Origin: Lutimaribacter_A marinistellae
GTDB lineage: Bacteria > Pseudomonadota > Alphaproteobacteria > Rhodobacterales > Rhodobacteraceae
Direction of reading: 5' to 3'
Assembly: GCF_042648365.1 (NCBI RefSeq)
Contig: NZ_JBHRXI010000010.1
Span: forward strand, 310,001 to 374,000
Length of the DNA: 64,000 nucleotides
This document shows positions 42,476 through 53,084 of the stretch, in pieces; positions within the stretch are counted from its first letter, which is position 1, and each line of letters starts with the position of its first letter. Under the pieces are notes generated by a model. That model worked only from the letters and a program-made list of their open reading frames with translations, searched no databases and was not told the DNA's origin. A program made the translations under genes and the position numbers.

Positions 42476-43215
42476 ATGACGCCTAGCCGTTCCAATTCGG
42501 GACGATACTTGCGACTCACCGGGACCAGATCGCCATTGCACAGGCGTAATGAAACGCGGCCCGATTGCCGCTCGACGCTTTCGATGGCTTTTTCGCTGAC
42601 CCAGTGCGACCTGTGGGTGCAATAGCCGCGAACCGGCTCCATTTCGTCTATTGCATCGGAGAACCGCATGCGAATGACGTGGGTTCCCTCGGTCGTGACC
42701 ACGCGAACGCTGTGATCCTCGACCGTCAAACGCAGGATCTCTCCCCGGAAATCATCCGCGAGCCTTCGCTTCAATCGTGGACTGTCTTGCGGCTTCTCAG
42801 CGGCGGCTGATGGCACGGCAGCTTTCAGTAGGATCATCCCGGAGGCGGCGATCACCCCGTAAGAGCCGATTTCAGTCAGGCCCGGAAATACGTTGCCTCG
42901 TGCGCTCCAAACGACAATGGCCACAAGGAGCCAGAGAAACGGTGTGAAAAGAACGAAGATGCCCAGCGCAATGGAAAGGTCATGCAGCATACGGTGTTGC
43001 GAGGGAAGGATCCGCGAAACGATCCTTTGCGCGGCCCCTGCCGATAGCGCGGCAAGGATCATAACCAGCAACCAGAAAACCATCAGACCAGGAAAAGACA
43101 ATTGAACCACGTCAAACGGATCAACTGTCGCCGCCAGCGCGAACCCACATATGAAACCGGGCACCAGGACCCGTTGCAGAAAGTGACCGATACACAATTC
43201 CGGCCCTGAATTCAT
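42472..43215 (-). CDS. Membrane-anchored LytTR-domain transcriptional regulator
   Basis: 247 aa. Four membrane segments fill residues about 15-140 (LVPGFICGFALAA, GLMVFWLLVMILAAL, IALGIFVLFTPFLWLLVAIVV, GVIAASGMILLKAAV). A LytTR DNA-binding domain follows (about 150-247), with LRLTVEDHSVRVVTTEGTHVIRMRFSDAI and HRSHWVSEKAIESVERQSG. There is no receiver domain, so it is likely a one-component sensor. The function is unknown; the 99-bp upstream gap contains a small TGACG-N8-CGTCA inverted repeat. Confidence 0.85.
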   Translation of the reverse strand: MNSGPELCIGHFLQRVLVPGFICGFALAATVDPFDVVQLSFPGLMVFWLLVMILAALSAGAAQRIVSRILPSQHRMLHDLSIALGIFVLFTPFLWLLVAIVVWSARGNVFPGLTEIGSYGVIAASGMILLKAAVPSAAAEKPQDSPRLKRRLADDFRGEILRLTVEDHSVRVVTTEGTHVIRMRFSDAIDEMEPVRGYCTHRSHWVSEKAIESVERQSGRVSLRLCNGDLVPVSRKYRPELERLGVI

Positions 43216-43314
43216 ACGCTTCGCACTCGCCCCTTTACACCCGGAACTTGTATTAGCGTATCAAACTGACGCTGACAAACGTCAATCCGTAATCAGGTAA
43301 ACTTGGCTCGCTGG

Positions 43315-44217
43315 TCAGGCGGTCAGCCCCTCGGGTTCCGGCAGGCCGTTGGCGCGGCAACAGGCCGTCAGCGTGTTGGCCAACAGGCAGGCGATGGTCA
43401 TTGGTCCTACACCACCCGGTACCGGGGTGATCGCACCGGCGACCTCGGCACAGCTTTCGTAATGGCAATCTCCCACCAGCCGCGTTTTGCCTTCGCCCTT
43501 CTCGGGCGCGTCGACACGATTGATGCCGACATCGATTACTGTCGCGCCGGGCTTGATCCAGTCTCCGGGCACCATTTCGGGTCGTCCCACGGCGGCGACA
43601 ACGATATCCGCGCGCCGCACCACGTCGGGCAGATCCTTGGTTCTCGAATGCGCAATCGTCACGGTGCAGCTATCGCGCAGCAACAACTGCGCCATCGGCT
43701 TGCCAACGATGTTCGAGCGCCCAACGACCACCGCCTCCAGACCGGACAAGTTGCCATGATGCTCTCTCAGCATCATGAGGCAGCCCAGCGGAGTGCAGGG
43801 CACCATCGCCTTTTGGCCGGTCGCAAGAAGTCCAACATTGGAGATATGGAAGCCATCGACATCCTTGGCCGGGTCGATCGCATTGATGACCAGATCTTCG
43901 TTCAGGTGCCCGGGCAATGGCAACTGCACCAGGATCCCATGTACTGCCGGATCGGCGTTGAGCTGTGCCACGAGGGCCAGCAACTCGTCCTCCGAAGTCT
44001 CGGCATCCAGCTTGTGCTCAAAGGAATTCATGCCGACTTCGACGGTCATCTTGCCCTTGGACCGGACATAGACCTGGCTGGCAGGATCTTCACCGACCAG
44101 CACGACAGCCAGACCGGGCGTGATGCCGTGATCCGCCTTCAAACGCGCCACATGCTCCGCCACACGCCCCCGCACATCGCCTGCAAAGGCCTTGCCGTCG
44201 ATTACTTGCGCCACCAT
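43315..44217 (-). CDS. folD: Methylene-THF dehydrogenase/methenyl-THF cyclohydrolase FolD
   Basis: 300 aa from the ATG at 44217 with AAGGAAA upstream. FolD interconverts 5,10-methylene-THF, methenyl-THF and 10-formyl-THF. The catalytic region is YVRSKGKM (K54 and K56), the Rossmann segment VVVGRSNIVGKPMAQLLL, and PGGVGPMT near the C-terminus. It lies 172 bp downstream of fhs. Together they form the cytoplasmic C1-folate route from formate. Confidence 0.96.
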   Translation of the reverse strand: MVAQVIDGKAFAGDVRGRVAEHVARLKADHGITPGLAVVLVGEDPASQVYVRSKGKMTVEVGMNSFEHKLDAETSEDELLALVAQLNADPAVHGILVQLPLPGHLNEDLVINAIDPAKDVDGFHISNVGLLATGQKAMVPCTPLGCLMMLREHHGNLSGLEAVVVGRSNIVGKPMAQLLLRDSCTVTIAHSRTKDLPDVVRRADIVVAAVGRPEMVPGDWIKPGATVIDVGINRVDAPEKGEGKTRLVGDCHYESCAEVAGAITPVPGGVGPMTIACLLANTLTACCRANGLPEPEGLTA

Positions 44218-44342
44218 CGCGATTTCCTTCTTCGCATTCCACGGGACTTGCAGCCCCGGTTTCGAGTGTTTCTCCGCTGTCCGCCACATTGAAGCGATCA
44301 AGGGTCAGCGCCGCCGCGCCGGGCCGTAAGGTCCACGCGGCC

Positions 44343-44377
44343 GCGAGCGGGCAGGGCTCGATGCCCTGCCCGCTCGC
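44343..44377. terminator. Strong hairpin after fhs
   Basis: A perfect 15-bp inverted repeat (GCGAGCGGGCAGGGC and complement) with a 5-nt loop starts 12 bp after the fhs stop. It has no T-run, so it may be an mRNA-stabilising or attenuating hairpin between fhs and folD rather than a full terminator. Confidence 0.55.
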
Positions 44378-44389
44378 CACGTGTCTGGC

Positions 44390-46066
44390 TCAGAACAGCC
44401 CTTCGATCTGGCCGGCCTCGTTCAGGCGGATATTTTCGGCCGCCGGTTTGCGCGGCAGGCCCGGCATGGTCATGATCTCGCCACAGACGACGACGATGAA
44501 GCCGGCCCCTGCCGACAGACGGACCTCACGCACCGGGACGGAGTGGCCCGTGGGTGCACCGCGCAGGTTGGGATCGGTCGAAAAGGAATATTGTGTCTTG
44601 GCCATGCAGACCGGCAAGTTGCCGTACCCCGCATCTTCCCATTCGCGCAGCTGGTTGCGGATTTTTTGGTCTGCCAGCACCTCGTCCGCGCGGTAGATCC
44701 GCTTGGCGATTGTTTCGATCTTTTCGAACAGAGACATTTCATCGGGATAGAGCGGGCCAAAATTCGCTGAGCCGGAGTCAGCCAGTTCCACTACCTTACG
44801 TGCCAGGTCTTCGGACCCTTCCGAACCAAGTTCCCAGTGGCGCGACAGGACCGCCTCGCAGCCATGGGTGCCGACATACTCCTTGACCGCGTCGATCTCG
44901 GCATCGGTATCGGTCACGAAGTGGTTGATTGCCACGACCACAGGCACGCCAAAGCTTTTCACGTTCTCGATATGGCGTCCGAGGTTCGCGCACCCCTTCT
45001 GCACCGCTTCGACATTCTCGGCACCCAGATCGGCCTTGGCGACACCGCCATTCATCTTCATCGCACGCACGGTGGCGACGATCACGACCGCCGAGGGTGC
45101 GATACCGGCCTTACGACACTTGATGTTCATGAATTTCTCGGCACCAAGGTCGGCACCGAAGCCAGCTTCCGTTACAACGTAGTCGGCCACTTTCAGCGCG
45201 GTTTTGGTCGCGATGACCGAGTTACAGCCATGCGCGATGTTGGCAAACGGCCCGCCGTGTACGAAAGCAGGGTTGTTTTCCAGCGTCTGAACGAGGTTTG
45301 GCTGCATCGCGTCCTTGAGCAAGACGGTCATCGCTCCTTCGGCCTTGATGTCGCGGCAATAGACCGGGCTCTTGTCGCGGCGATAGGCAACAATGATGTC
45401 GCCCAGGCGCTTTTCGAGGTCTTTCAGGTCGTTCGCAAGACACAGGATGGCCATGACTTCCGAGGCCACGGTGATGTCGAACCCGTCTTCGCGTGCAAAG
45501 CCGTTCGACACACCGCCCAACGACGAAGTGATCTGGCGCAAGGAGCGGTCGTTCATGTCGACGACGCGGCGCCATTGCACGCGGCGGGTGTCAATACCTT
45601 GTTCGTTGCCCCAATAGATATGGTTGTCGATCATCGCCGACAGCAGCGAATGCGCGCTGGTGATCGCGTGGAAATCCCCGGTAAAATGAAGGTTCATCTC
45701 TTCCATGGGAACGACCTGCGCATAGCCGCCACCCGCTGCGCCGCCCTTCATCCCGAAGTTCGGACCCAGAGAGGCTTCACGGATGCAGATCATCGCATTC
45801 TTGCCGATCCGGTTCAGGCCATCCCCCAGACCGACTGTCGTGGTCGTCTTGCCTTCGCCCGCTGGCGTCGGGTTGATCGCGGTGACGAGGATCAGCTTGC
45901 CGTCTTCGCGGTTCTGAACCGAGTCGATGAACCCCTGGCTCACCTTTGCCTTGTCGTGACCGTAAGGCAGCAGGTCGTCGGCGGAAATGCCCAGCCTTGT
46001 CCCGATTTCCTGAATCGGCTTCTTGCTGGCCTCGCGGGCGATTTCGATATCGGATTTATGGCTCAT
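44390..46066 (-). CDS. fhs: Formate-tetrahydrofolate ligase
   Basis: 558 aa, usual family length. Fhs makes 10-formyl-THF from formate, THF and ATP. The P-loop TPAGEGKTT (67-75), the block FGMKGGAAGGGYAQV and VATVRAMKMNGGV are characteristic. Upstream is a 273-bp gap with a perfect palindrome. With folD it can serve purine/serine synthesis or disposal of C1 units such as those from the demethylase-like protein at the left edge. Confidence 0.97.
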   Translation of the reverse strand: MSHKSDIEIAREASKKPIQEIGTRLGISADDLLPYGHDKAKVSQGFIDSVQNREDGKLILVTAINPTPAGEGKTTTTVGLGDGLNRIGKNAMICIREASLGPNFGMKGGAAGGGYAQVVPMEEMNLHFTGDFHAITSAHSLLSAMIDNHIYWGNEQGIDTRRVQWRRVVDMNDRSLRQITSSLGGVSNGFAREDGFDITVASEVMAILCLANDLKDLEKRLGDIIVAYRRDKSPVYCRDIKAEGAMTVLLKDAMQPNLVQTLENNPAFVHGGPFANIAHGCNSVIATKTALKVADYVVTEAGFGADLGAEKFMNIKCRKAGIAPSAVVIVATVRAMKMNGGVAKADLGAENVEAVQKGCANLGRHIENVKSFGVPVVVAINHFVTDTDAEIDAVKEYVGTHGCEAVLSRHWELGSEGSEDLARKVVELADSGSANFGPLYPDEMSLFEKIETIAKRIYRADEVLADQKIRNQLREWEDAGYGNLPVCMAKTQYSFSTDPNLRGAPTGHSVPVREVRLSAGAGFIVVVCGEIMTMPGLPRKPAAENIRLNEAGQIEGLF

Positions 46067-46174
46067 GCTGCGCAGTCCCTGGATTGGCGGTGCAAGATGA
46101 TCGGCGCGATACGCCGACGTCGATCACTGCATAGCCTTGCCTTGCTTCGAGTTGGGACAGAATTGCGACCTTTC

Positions 46175-46190
46175 GACGTTTCGAAACGTC
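46175..46190. promoter_or_regulatory. Perfect 16-bp palindrome upstream of fhs
   Basis: GACGTTTCGAAACGTC lies 109 bp before the fhs start and is flanked by direct repeats ATTGCGAC (46162 and 46194). The rest of the 273-bp gap shows nothing recognisable. It looks like a transcription-factor operator; the factor is unknown. Confidence 0.5.
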
Positions 46191-46339
46191 CAGATTGCGA
46201 CTGAGATGTTCAGATCGGAAACCCCGAACGCCTCGCGGAAACCCGTATGGTGTCAAGTCTATGATCCGCCGCATGCGGAGAGGCGTTTGCTGAATCACCT
46301 GCAAGAGATACACGGCCCGGAAAGCAGACGGTTAAACGG

Positions 46340-46915
46340 TCACGGGGCCCAGACGCGTTGTTCCGGCACGAACAGACGCAACCGATCGCCCAGGGCAAGC
46401 CGACCGGCGCGCTCCACCCAGGCCGTCACGCCACGACGCCCCTTGGCGGCCTGCTTGAACTGCTTGCCGTGGCCCGGTTCGTCGGCTTCGATTTCGCGGG
46501 CGGGCAAGTGGCACGGCAAGTTCTCCATATCCACTGTAATCGTCAGACCTGACGGCCCTTGGAGCCGCGAGCCCGGCGGGACATGGGTAAAGTCGGGAAT
46601 ACCGCGCAGGATGATACTCGCCCCGAGCAGGGCCGGGTCCAACTGTTCCAGCCCGATCTCGGCACCGACCAGGTCCAGCTCTTCTCCCGACAGAATCGAC
46701 AGCTGGCGGACGTTCCGGATTTCGGTGCCCTTGGGATACAGGTGCGTCACCCGCGAGCAGGAGGGGCGGACGGCCCCCTCGTGGCGTGCACCCGCGTCCC
46801 CGCCCAGCGTCAGGTCAAGCGAGACGACCGACTCGGCACGGATACCGCTGCCTGCTGGGACATGGCCCAACCAGATCACTTCGCCCGCGTATTGTGTTTC
46901 CGCAACGGTGGACAT
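46340..46915 (-). CDS. MOSC-domain protein
   Basis: 191 aa. MOSC features are visible: GGDAGARHEGAVRPSCSRV, RNVRQLSILSGEELD, LLGASIILRGIPDFTHVPPGSRL, and a C-terminal RRGVTAWVERAGRLALGDRLRLF. MOSC domains bind a molybdenum cofactor-related sulfur or pyridoxal partner and occur in sulfurases and YiiM-type reductases. No partner gene is adjacent. The gene precedes fhs in the same direction, but the gap suggests separate transcription. Confidence 0.82.
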   Translation of the reverse strand: MSTVAETQYAGEVIWLGHVPAGSGIRAESVVSLDLTLGGDAGARHEGAVRPSCSRVTHLYPKGTEIRNVRQLSILSGEELDLVGAEIGLEQLDPALLGASIILRGIPDFTHVPPGSRLQGPSGLTITVDMENLPCHLPAREIEADEPGHGKQFKQAAKGRRGVTAWVERAGRLALGDRLRLFVPEQRVWAP

Positions 46916-46989
46916 GGCCTCTCCCTACTCAGCTGTTCCTCTCCGATATCGTGCAACGGGCACATCGGGCAAGGCTTTGGTCAGGCCCC

Positions 46990-47021
46990 CAAACGAAAAG
47001 CACCGCGCAAATGCGCGGTGC
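46990..47021 (-). terminator. Rho-independent terminator of ftsH
   Basis: A perfect stem GCACCGCGC-attt-GCGCGGTGC on the minus strand is followed by TTTTCGTTT, 23 bp beyond the ftsH stop. It should end the tol-pal-tilS-ftsH side transcripts before the MOSC gene. Confidence 0.85.
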
Positions 47022-47043
47022 TTCTATGTAATTGAAGATGGGA

Positions 47044-48960
<1,917 letters not shown>

Positions 48961-49049
48961 GGAAACTCTCCTAAATCTCACGGCAATCAGTGCCCCGAAT
49001 GGGGGCTCGTGCCGGCTAGGCTAGTAAAATAGAGATCATTGCCCGAGGT

Positions 49050-50294
49050 TCAATGCGATAAAAGGGATGCATAGAACTCTTCGTCGCCTCCGATCCGCCT
49101 TGCGCACCATCCGCAGGCGTTTCCTGCGCTTGGCGCGGCAAGAAGCCGCTCGCCCTTCCAGACCGACGGCGAAGACAACAATGCCTGCCTCGGGCGTCCG
49201 GTCTGTCGCCAGTCGAGACATTCTATCAATCCCTCTGGACCGAGGGCACGAATGACCGCACCGGGCGTCGAAGGGCCGGTAAGTGCCCATCTTCCATCCC
49301 AAACCTCGCTAACCGGAGCCTCCAGTTCCTTGACGAAGTGGTATTCACGGCAAATCCGGGCCGACCGTCCCTGCCGCAAGATCAGGCAATGGCCAAGCGC
49401 ACCGGGCCGTTCGTGCCGGATGGCCTGCATAGCTTCGGCAACGGCCAAGCGACGTGGCCCATACTCTCCGCCACCGACCCATGTGACGCAATGCAGCAGC
49501 AAACGTCGCGCGATTTCTTCGGGCAGAGTGCGATACCCGCGCAGGTCGATCAAAACGTCGCCGGCATCCAGGCTGACAATGTCGCGCGCCGCGAGGAACA
49601 CGTACCAATCGAGTGCGTCGCGCACCTGCGCCATGTTGCGCGCAACTTCCGACAGGCTCGCAACCGTGATTCCCAATGGCGCCAAGGAGGAGATGGCTTC
49701 GCGTGCCTTGATACGATCAAAACGGCGGTCGACATTCGACGGATCTTCAGCCCAGTCGATACCCCTTTGAACCAGGTATGACCTGAGTTCTGCTCTCGTC
49801 TGCTCTAGCAAGGGGCGGACAAGCGTGACACCATTCAGCGTCCGGCGAGGTGACATGGCCGCCAGTCCACTTGCCCCGGCGGCACGGCCCAATCTCATCA
49901 GAACCGTTTCCGCCTGATCGTCAGCGGTATGCCCCAAGGCAACCAATTCTATACCCTTGTCGAGGGCCCAGCCTGTCAACAGCGTGTACCGTGCCCTCCG
50001 TGCCTGATCCTGCATGTTGCCGGACCCGTCCCACCCTTGCCAACGCAATACAGTGTGAGACACTCCGAGCTGCTCGCAGAGCGTGCTCACATTCCGGGCT
50101 TCTTCCGCTGCCTCGGGACGCAAGCCGTGATCCACTGTCGCCGCGAGCAGCTCGACGCCTTCGCCAGCGAAAGCGCGGTGCAAGAGATCAAGCAGTGCGA
50201 CAGAATCCCCGCCACCTGAGACTGCGACCCCGATCCGCTGTGGTGCCTGCGCTGGAAACCAGGTCCGCACGGCGGCGACGAGATCGTCGTCCAT
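49050..50294 (-). CDS. tilS: tRNA(Ile)-lysidine synthase TilS
   Basis: 414 aa from the ATG at 50294, 4 bp after the cpoB stop. TilS converts C34 of tRNA-Ile(CAU) to lysidine. The PP-loop SGGGDS (26-31) follows GVAV; then VDHGLRPEAAEEA, GHTADDQAETVLMRL and a C-terminal extension complete the family pattern. Placement after tol-pal-cpoB and before ftsH is typical of Rhodobacterales. Confidence 0.95.
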   Translation of the reverse strand: MDDDLVAAVRTWFPAQAPQRIGVAVSGGGDSVALLDLLHRAFAGEGVELLAATVDHGLRPEAAEEARNVSTLCEQLGVSHTVLRWQGWDGSGNMQDQARRARYTLLTGWALDKGIELVALGHTADDQAETVLMRLGRAAGASGLAAMSPRRTLNGVTLVRPLLEQTRAELRSYLVQRGIDWAEDPSNVDRRFDRIKAREAISSLAPLGITVASLSEVARNMAQVRDALDWYVFLAARDIVSLDAGDVLIDLRGYRTLPEEIARRLLLHCVTWVGGGEYGPRRLAVAEAMQAIRHERPGALGHCLILRQGRSARICREYHFVKELEAPVSEVWDGRWALTGPSTPGAVIRALGPEGLIECLDWRQTGRPRQALLSSPSVWKGERLLAAPSAGNACGWCARRIGGDEEFYASLLSH

Positions 50295-50298
50295 TGCC

Positions 50299-51126
50299 TC
50301 AGGTGCAGTTGAGGGTTGCCATTTCCTGCGTCGCCTTGGCGACGGCAGGCGCCCCGGGGAACCGGGCCGAGACTTCGCCAAGCGTCACGCATGCCTGGTC
50401 CACCTGCCCCAGACGGCCAAGTGCCGCCCCCAGTTGGAACAGTGCTTCGGCCGCGTTTGGTCCGCTCGGATCGCCGGTGAAACTGGCGAGATAAGCACGA
50501 GCTGCTTCGCGCGTATCACCCATGTTGTCGAGGGCGCGCCCGCGGTTCAAATGCGCCTCGGCCGCGAGTGGGCTGCCCGGATAGGCCGTATCGAACTCGG
50601 CAAAAAGGCGTGCCGCCTTGTCATATGAGCCTTCGGCCAGTGCCGCATTGGCCGCGTCGAACTGGGACTGCTCTGCAATCGCCAGCTGGCCGCCCTGCTC
50701 GACGTCCGGCTCTGGTGCCGGAGCCGCAGATGCGCCGGGCAATTCGCCGCCGCCAAGGGTCGTGCCTTCTGACAGAGACGCCAGGTCACAATCCGGCTCA
50801 AGCTCACACAGTCTGAATTCCAAGTCGCCCACGCGGTTCGTTCCATCTGCGACAACGCGGTCCACACGTTGGGTCAATTGTTCTGTTTGACGGGTCAGGC
50901 GTTGCAGCTCAGCTTCAATGGAATCGACGCGTTCCAGTACGGAACTGCCCGACAGGTTCGGATTGGGCGCGCCGGTTGTCGAAAACTCCCTACGCAGACG
51001 CTGGATCTCGACATTCAGTACCGTCAACTCCTGACGGATGTCGGCCAGGGTCTGGGTGTTGTCCTGAGCAGCGAGCGGTCCGCAGAGTACCAGTGCCAGA
51101 CCAAGCGCACCAATCACCTTTCGCAT
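50299..51126 (-). CDS. cpoB: Cell division coordinator CpoB (YbgF)
   Basis: 275 aa periplasmic protein: signal peptide to about residue 20 (CGPLAAQ), a coiled coil at about 22-100 with heptads (DIRQELTVLNVEIQRLRREF, LQRLTRQTEQLTQRVDRV), a low-complexity linker, then TPR-like repeats (about 150-275; FDAANAALAEGSYDKAARLF, GPNAAEALFQLGAALGRLG). CpoB links Tol-Pal to peptidoglycan synthesis at division. It begins 6 bp after the pal stop. Confidence 0.93.
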   Translation of the reverse strand: MRKVIGALGLALVLCGPLAAQDNTQTLADIRQELTVLNVEIQRLRREFSTTGAPNPNLSGSSVLERVDSIEAELQRLTRQTEQLTQRVDRVVADGTNRVGDLEFRLCELEPDCDLASLSEGTTLGGGELPGASAAPAPEPDVEQGGQLAIAEQSQFDAANAALAEGSYDKAARLFAEFDTAYPGSPLAAEAHLNRGRALDNMGDTREAARAYLASFTGDPSGPNAAEALFQLGAALGRLGQVDQACVTLGEVSARFPGAPAVAKATQEMATLNCT

Positions 51127-51132
51127 CGTCAA

Positions 51133-51672
51133 TTACCCCGTCAGACCCCCGGCCAGCACGGTCACCGCGCGGCGGTTCTTGGTATAGCACGCCTCTTCGG
51201 AGCAGATCTCGATCGGACGTTCCTTGCCATAGCTTACCGTCGTCAGACGGCTTGCCGGAACACCACGCAATACCAGAAACTCCTTTACCGCGTTCGCGCG
51301 ACGCGCCCCCAAGGCAAGGTTGTACTCCCGCGTGCCCTGTTCATCGGCATGACCCTCGATGGTGGCGACGTAATCGCCATTCGTGATCAGCCACTGTGCC
51401 TGCTGCTCGAGGATCGCGCGGGCCTCATCCCCCAATGTGGATTGGTCGACGGCAAACAGGACCCGGTCGCCAATCGCTTGCTGGAAGTACGCGGGCGAGG
51501 CCGGATCCCCGACGAGGCCGGGTTGCCCGGTACCCGACGCCCCCGTACCGGTTCCTGCACCGCCAACGCCCAGATCATCCTGACCGGTTACGTTGGAACA
51601 GGCGGCCACCGACAGCAGCGCCAGTCCGGCCATGGCAGACCGCAACACGGCCCTTTTGCGCAATAGGTTCAT
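51133..51672 (-). CDS. pal: Peptidoglycan-associated lipoprotein Pal
   Basis: 179 aa. The lipobox LSVAAC places the lipidated cysteine at residue 25. A short Gly/Thr-rich linker leads to the OmpA-like domain (about 65-175) with GHADEQGTREYNLALGARRA, which binds peptidoglycan. It anchors the outer membrane to the cell wall with TolB. The gap to tolB is 80 bp. Confidence 0.97.
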   Translation of the reverse strand: MNLLRKRAVLRSAMAGLALLSVAACSNVTGQDDLGVGGAGTGTGASGTGQPGLVGDPASPAYFQQAIGDRVLFAVDQSTLGDEARAILEQQAQWLITNGDYVATIEGHADEQGTREYNLALGARRANAVKEFLVLRGVPASRLTTVSYGKERPIEICSEEACYTKNRRAVTVLAGGLTG

Positions 51673-51752
51673 CTCGGATCGCCTCGCAGCTTCGATGTTT
51701 CTTGTTTGGTGTCTTCTAACACATGGAAATCGGCATGGGAACGCGGCTGAAC

Positions 51753-53084
51753 CTAGTCAAGCAAGGGTGACCAGGACGGGTCGGAACCGCCATCCGGCGT
51801 AGGAACAGGCCGCAGGTTCCGGCCCGAGATATCCACCGAATAAAGCTGTGACCGGCCCGCTGCGCCCTGGCTTTCACGGGTGAACATGATCACCCGGCCA
51901 TTGGGTGCCCACGTCGGCCCTTCATCCAGGAACGACGCGGTGAGCAGGCGTTCCTCGCTGCCATCGGTTCGCATCACGCCAATGTGAAAGCGCCCCTTGC
52001 TCTGCTTGGTGAACGCTATGAGGTCGCCGCGCGGAGACCAGACCGGCGTGCCATAACGGCCCTGTCCGAAACTGATGCGCTCTGCCTCGCCCCCGCTTGC
52101 AGACATGATGTAGAGCTGCGGCGTGCCAGAACGGTCGCTTTCGAACACGACCCGGCTGCCGTCGGGCGAAAAACTCGGCGCGGTTTCGATGGACGGAGCA
52201 TTGCTCAGCTTGCGAGACTGCCCACTGGCGATATTCATCGCATAAAGATCCGTGTTCCCTCCCGAGGACATGGAGTAGAGGATCGTCTGACCGTCAGGTG
52301 AGAACCGTGGTGCAAAGCTCATCGTTCCTTCCTGCGTGGGCAGGATCTGGCGCTGCACACGACCGACGTCTAACACATAGATCCGCGGGAAGCCGGTTTC
52401 GTAGCTGGTGTAGAGCACGCGATCACCGGTCGGGGAAAAGCGCGGCGCCAGAACGATCGACGAACTGTCGGTCAGGTACTGCACGTTGGCACCGTCGTAA
52501 TCCATGATCGCCAGACGCTTGCGCCGCTCGCCCTTGGGGCCGCTTTCGGATACGAAGACCACCCTGCTGTCGAAATAGCCGCCCTCACCCGTGATCCGGC
52601 TGTAAACTTGGTCGGCCACCTTGTGCGCCATACGACGCCAGCCATCGGTGGTCCCAACGAATTGCAGCCCGTTCCCCAGCTCGACGCCCGAGAACACATC
52701 CCAGACACGGAAACGCACTGTCAACCGATCGCCGGAGACACCGACACCACCGGTTATCAATGCCTGCGCGTTGACCGCTTTCCAGTCGGCGAACTGGATC
52801 GGCGCGTCGAAGCTCGACACACGGCTGATATGCGCGTCCTTGGGAATCTCGCGGAACAAACCCGTACCGGACAGGTCGGCCGCGATCACCCGGGCAATCT
52901 GCTGTCCCATCTCGGTCGCAGCCGGACTGTCGGGCACGAAATCCACCACCGCGAAAGGCATCGGCTCGATCACGCCCTCGGTGATCTCCAATCTCAGCGG
53001 ACCCTGCTGAGCGTGTACCGGCATGGGGCCCTGCGCGAACAGCGTCGCAGCGGCCAGAAGGAGGCTGAAGAAAAGTCTCGTCAT
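51753..53084 (-). CDS. tolB: Tol-Pal system beta-propeller protein TolB
   Basis: 443 aa periplasmic protein: signal peptide to about residue 25, an N-terminal alpha/beta domain (EGVIEPMPFAVVDFV), then a six-bladed beta-propeller with WD-like blades (FSPDGQTILYSMSSGGNTDL, FSPDGSRVVFESDRSGTPQL, WSPRGDLIAFTKQSKGRFHI). The final Trp/Ser-rich WSPLLD is usual. The start overlaps the tolA stop. Confidence 0.97.
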   Translation of the reverse strand: MTRLFFSLLLAAATLFAQGPMPVHAQQGPLRLEITEGVIEPMPFAVVDFVPDSPAATEMGQQIARVIAADLSGTGLFREIPKDAHISRVSSFDAPIQFADWKAVNAQALITGGVGVSGDRLTVRFRVWDVFSGVELGNGLQFVGTTDGWRRMAHKVADQVYSRITGEGGYFDSRVVFVSESGPKGERRKRLAIMDYDGANVQYLTDSSSIVLAPRFSPTGDRVLYTSYETGFPRIYVLDVGRVQRQILPTQEGTMSFAPRFSPDGQTILYSMSSGGNTDLYAMNIASGQSRKLSNAPSIETAPSFSPDGSRVVFESDRSGTPQLYIMSASGGEAERISFGQGRYGTPVWSPRGDLIAFTKQSKGRFHIGVMRTDGSEERLLTASFLDEGPTWAPNGRVIMFTRESQGAAGRSQLYSVDISGRNLRPVPTPDGGSDPSWSPLLD

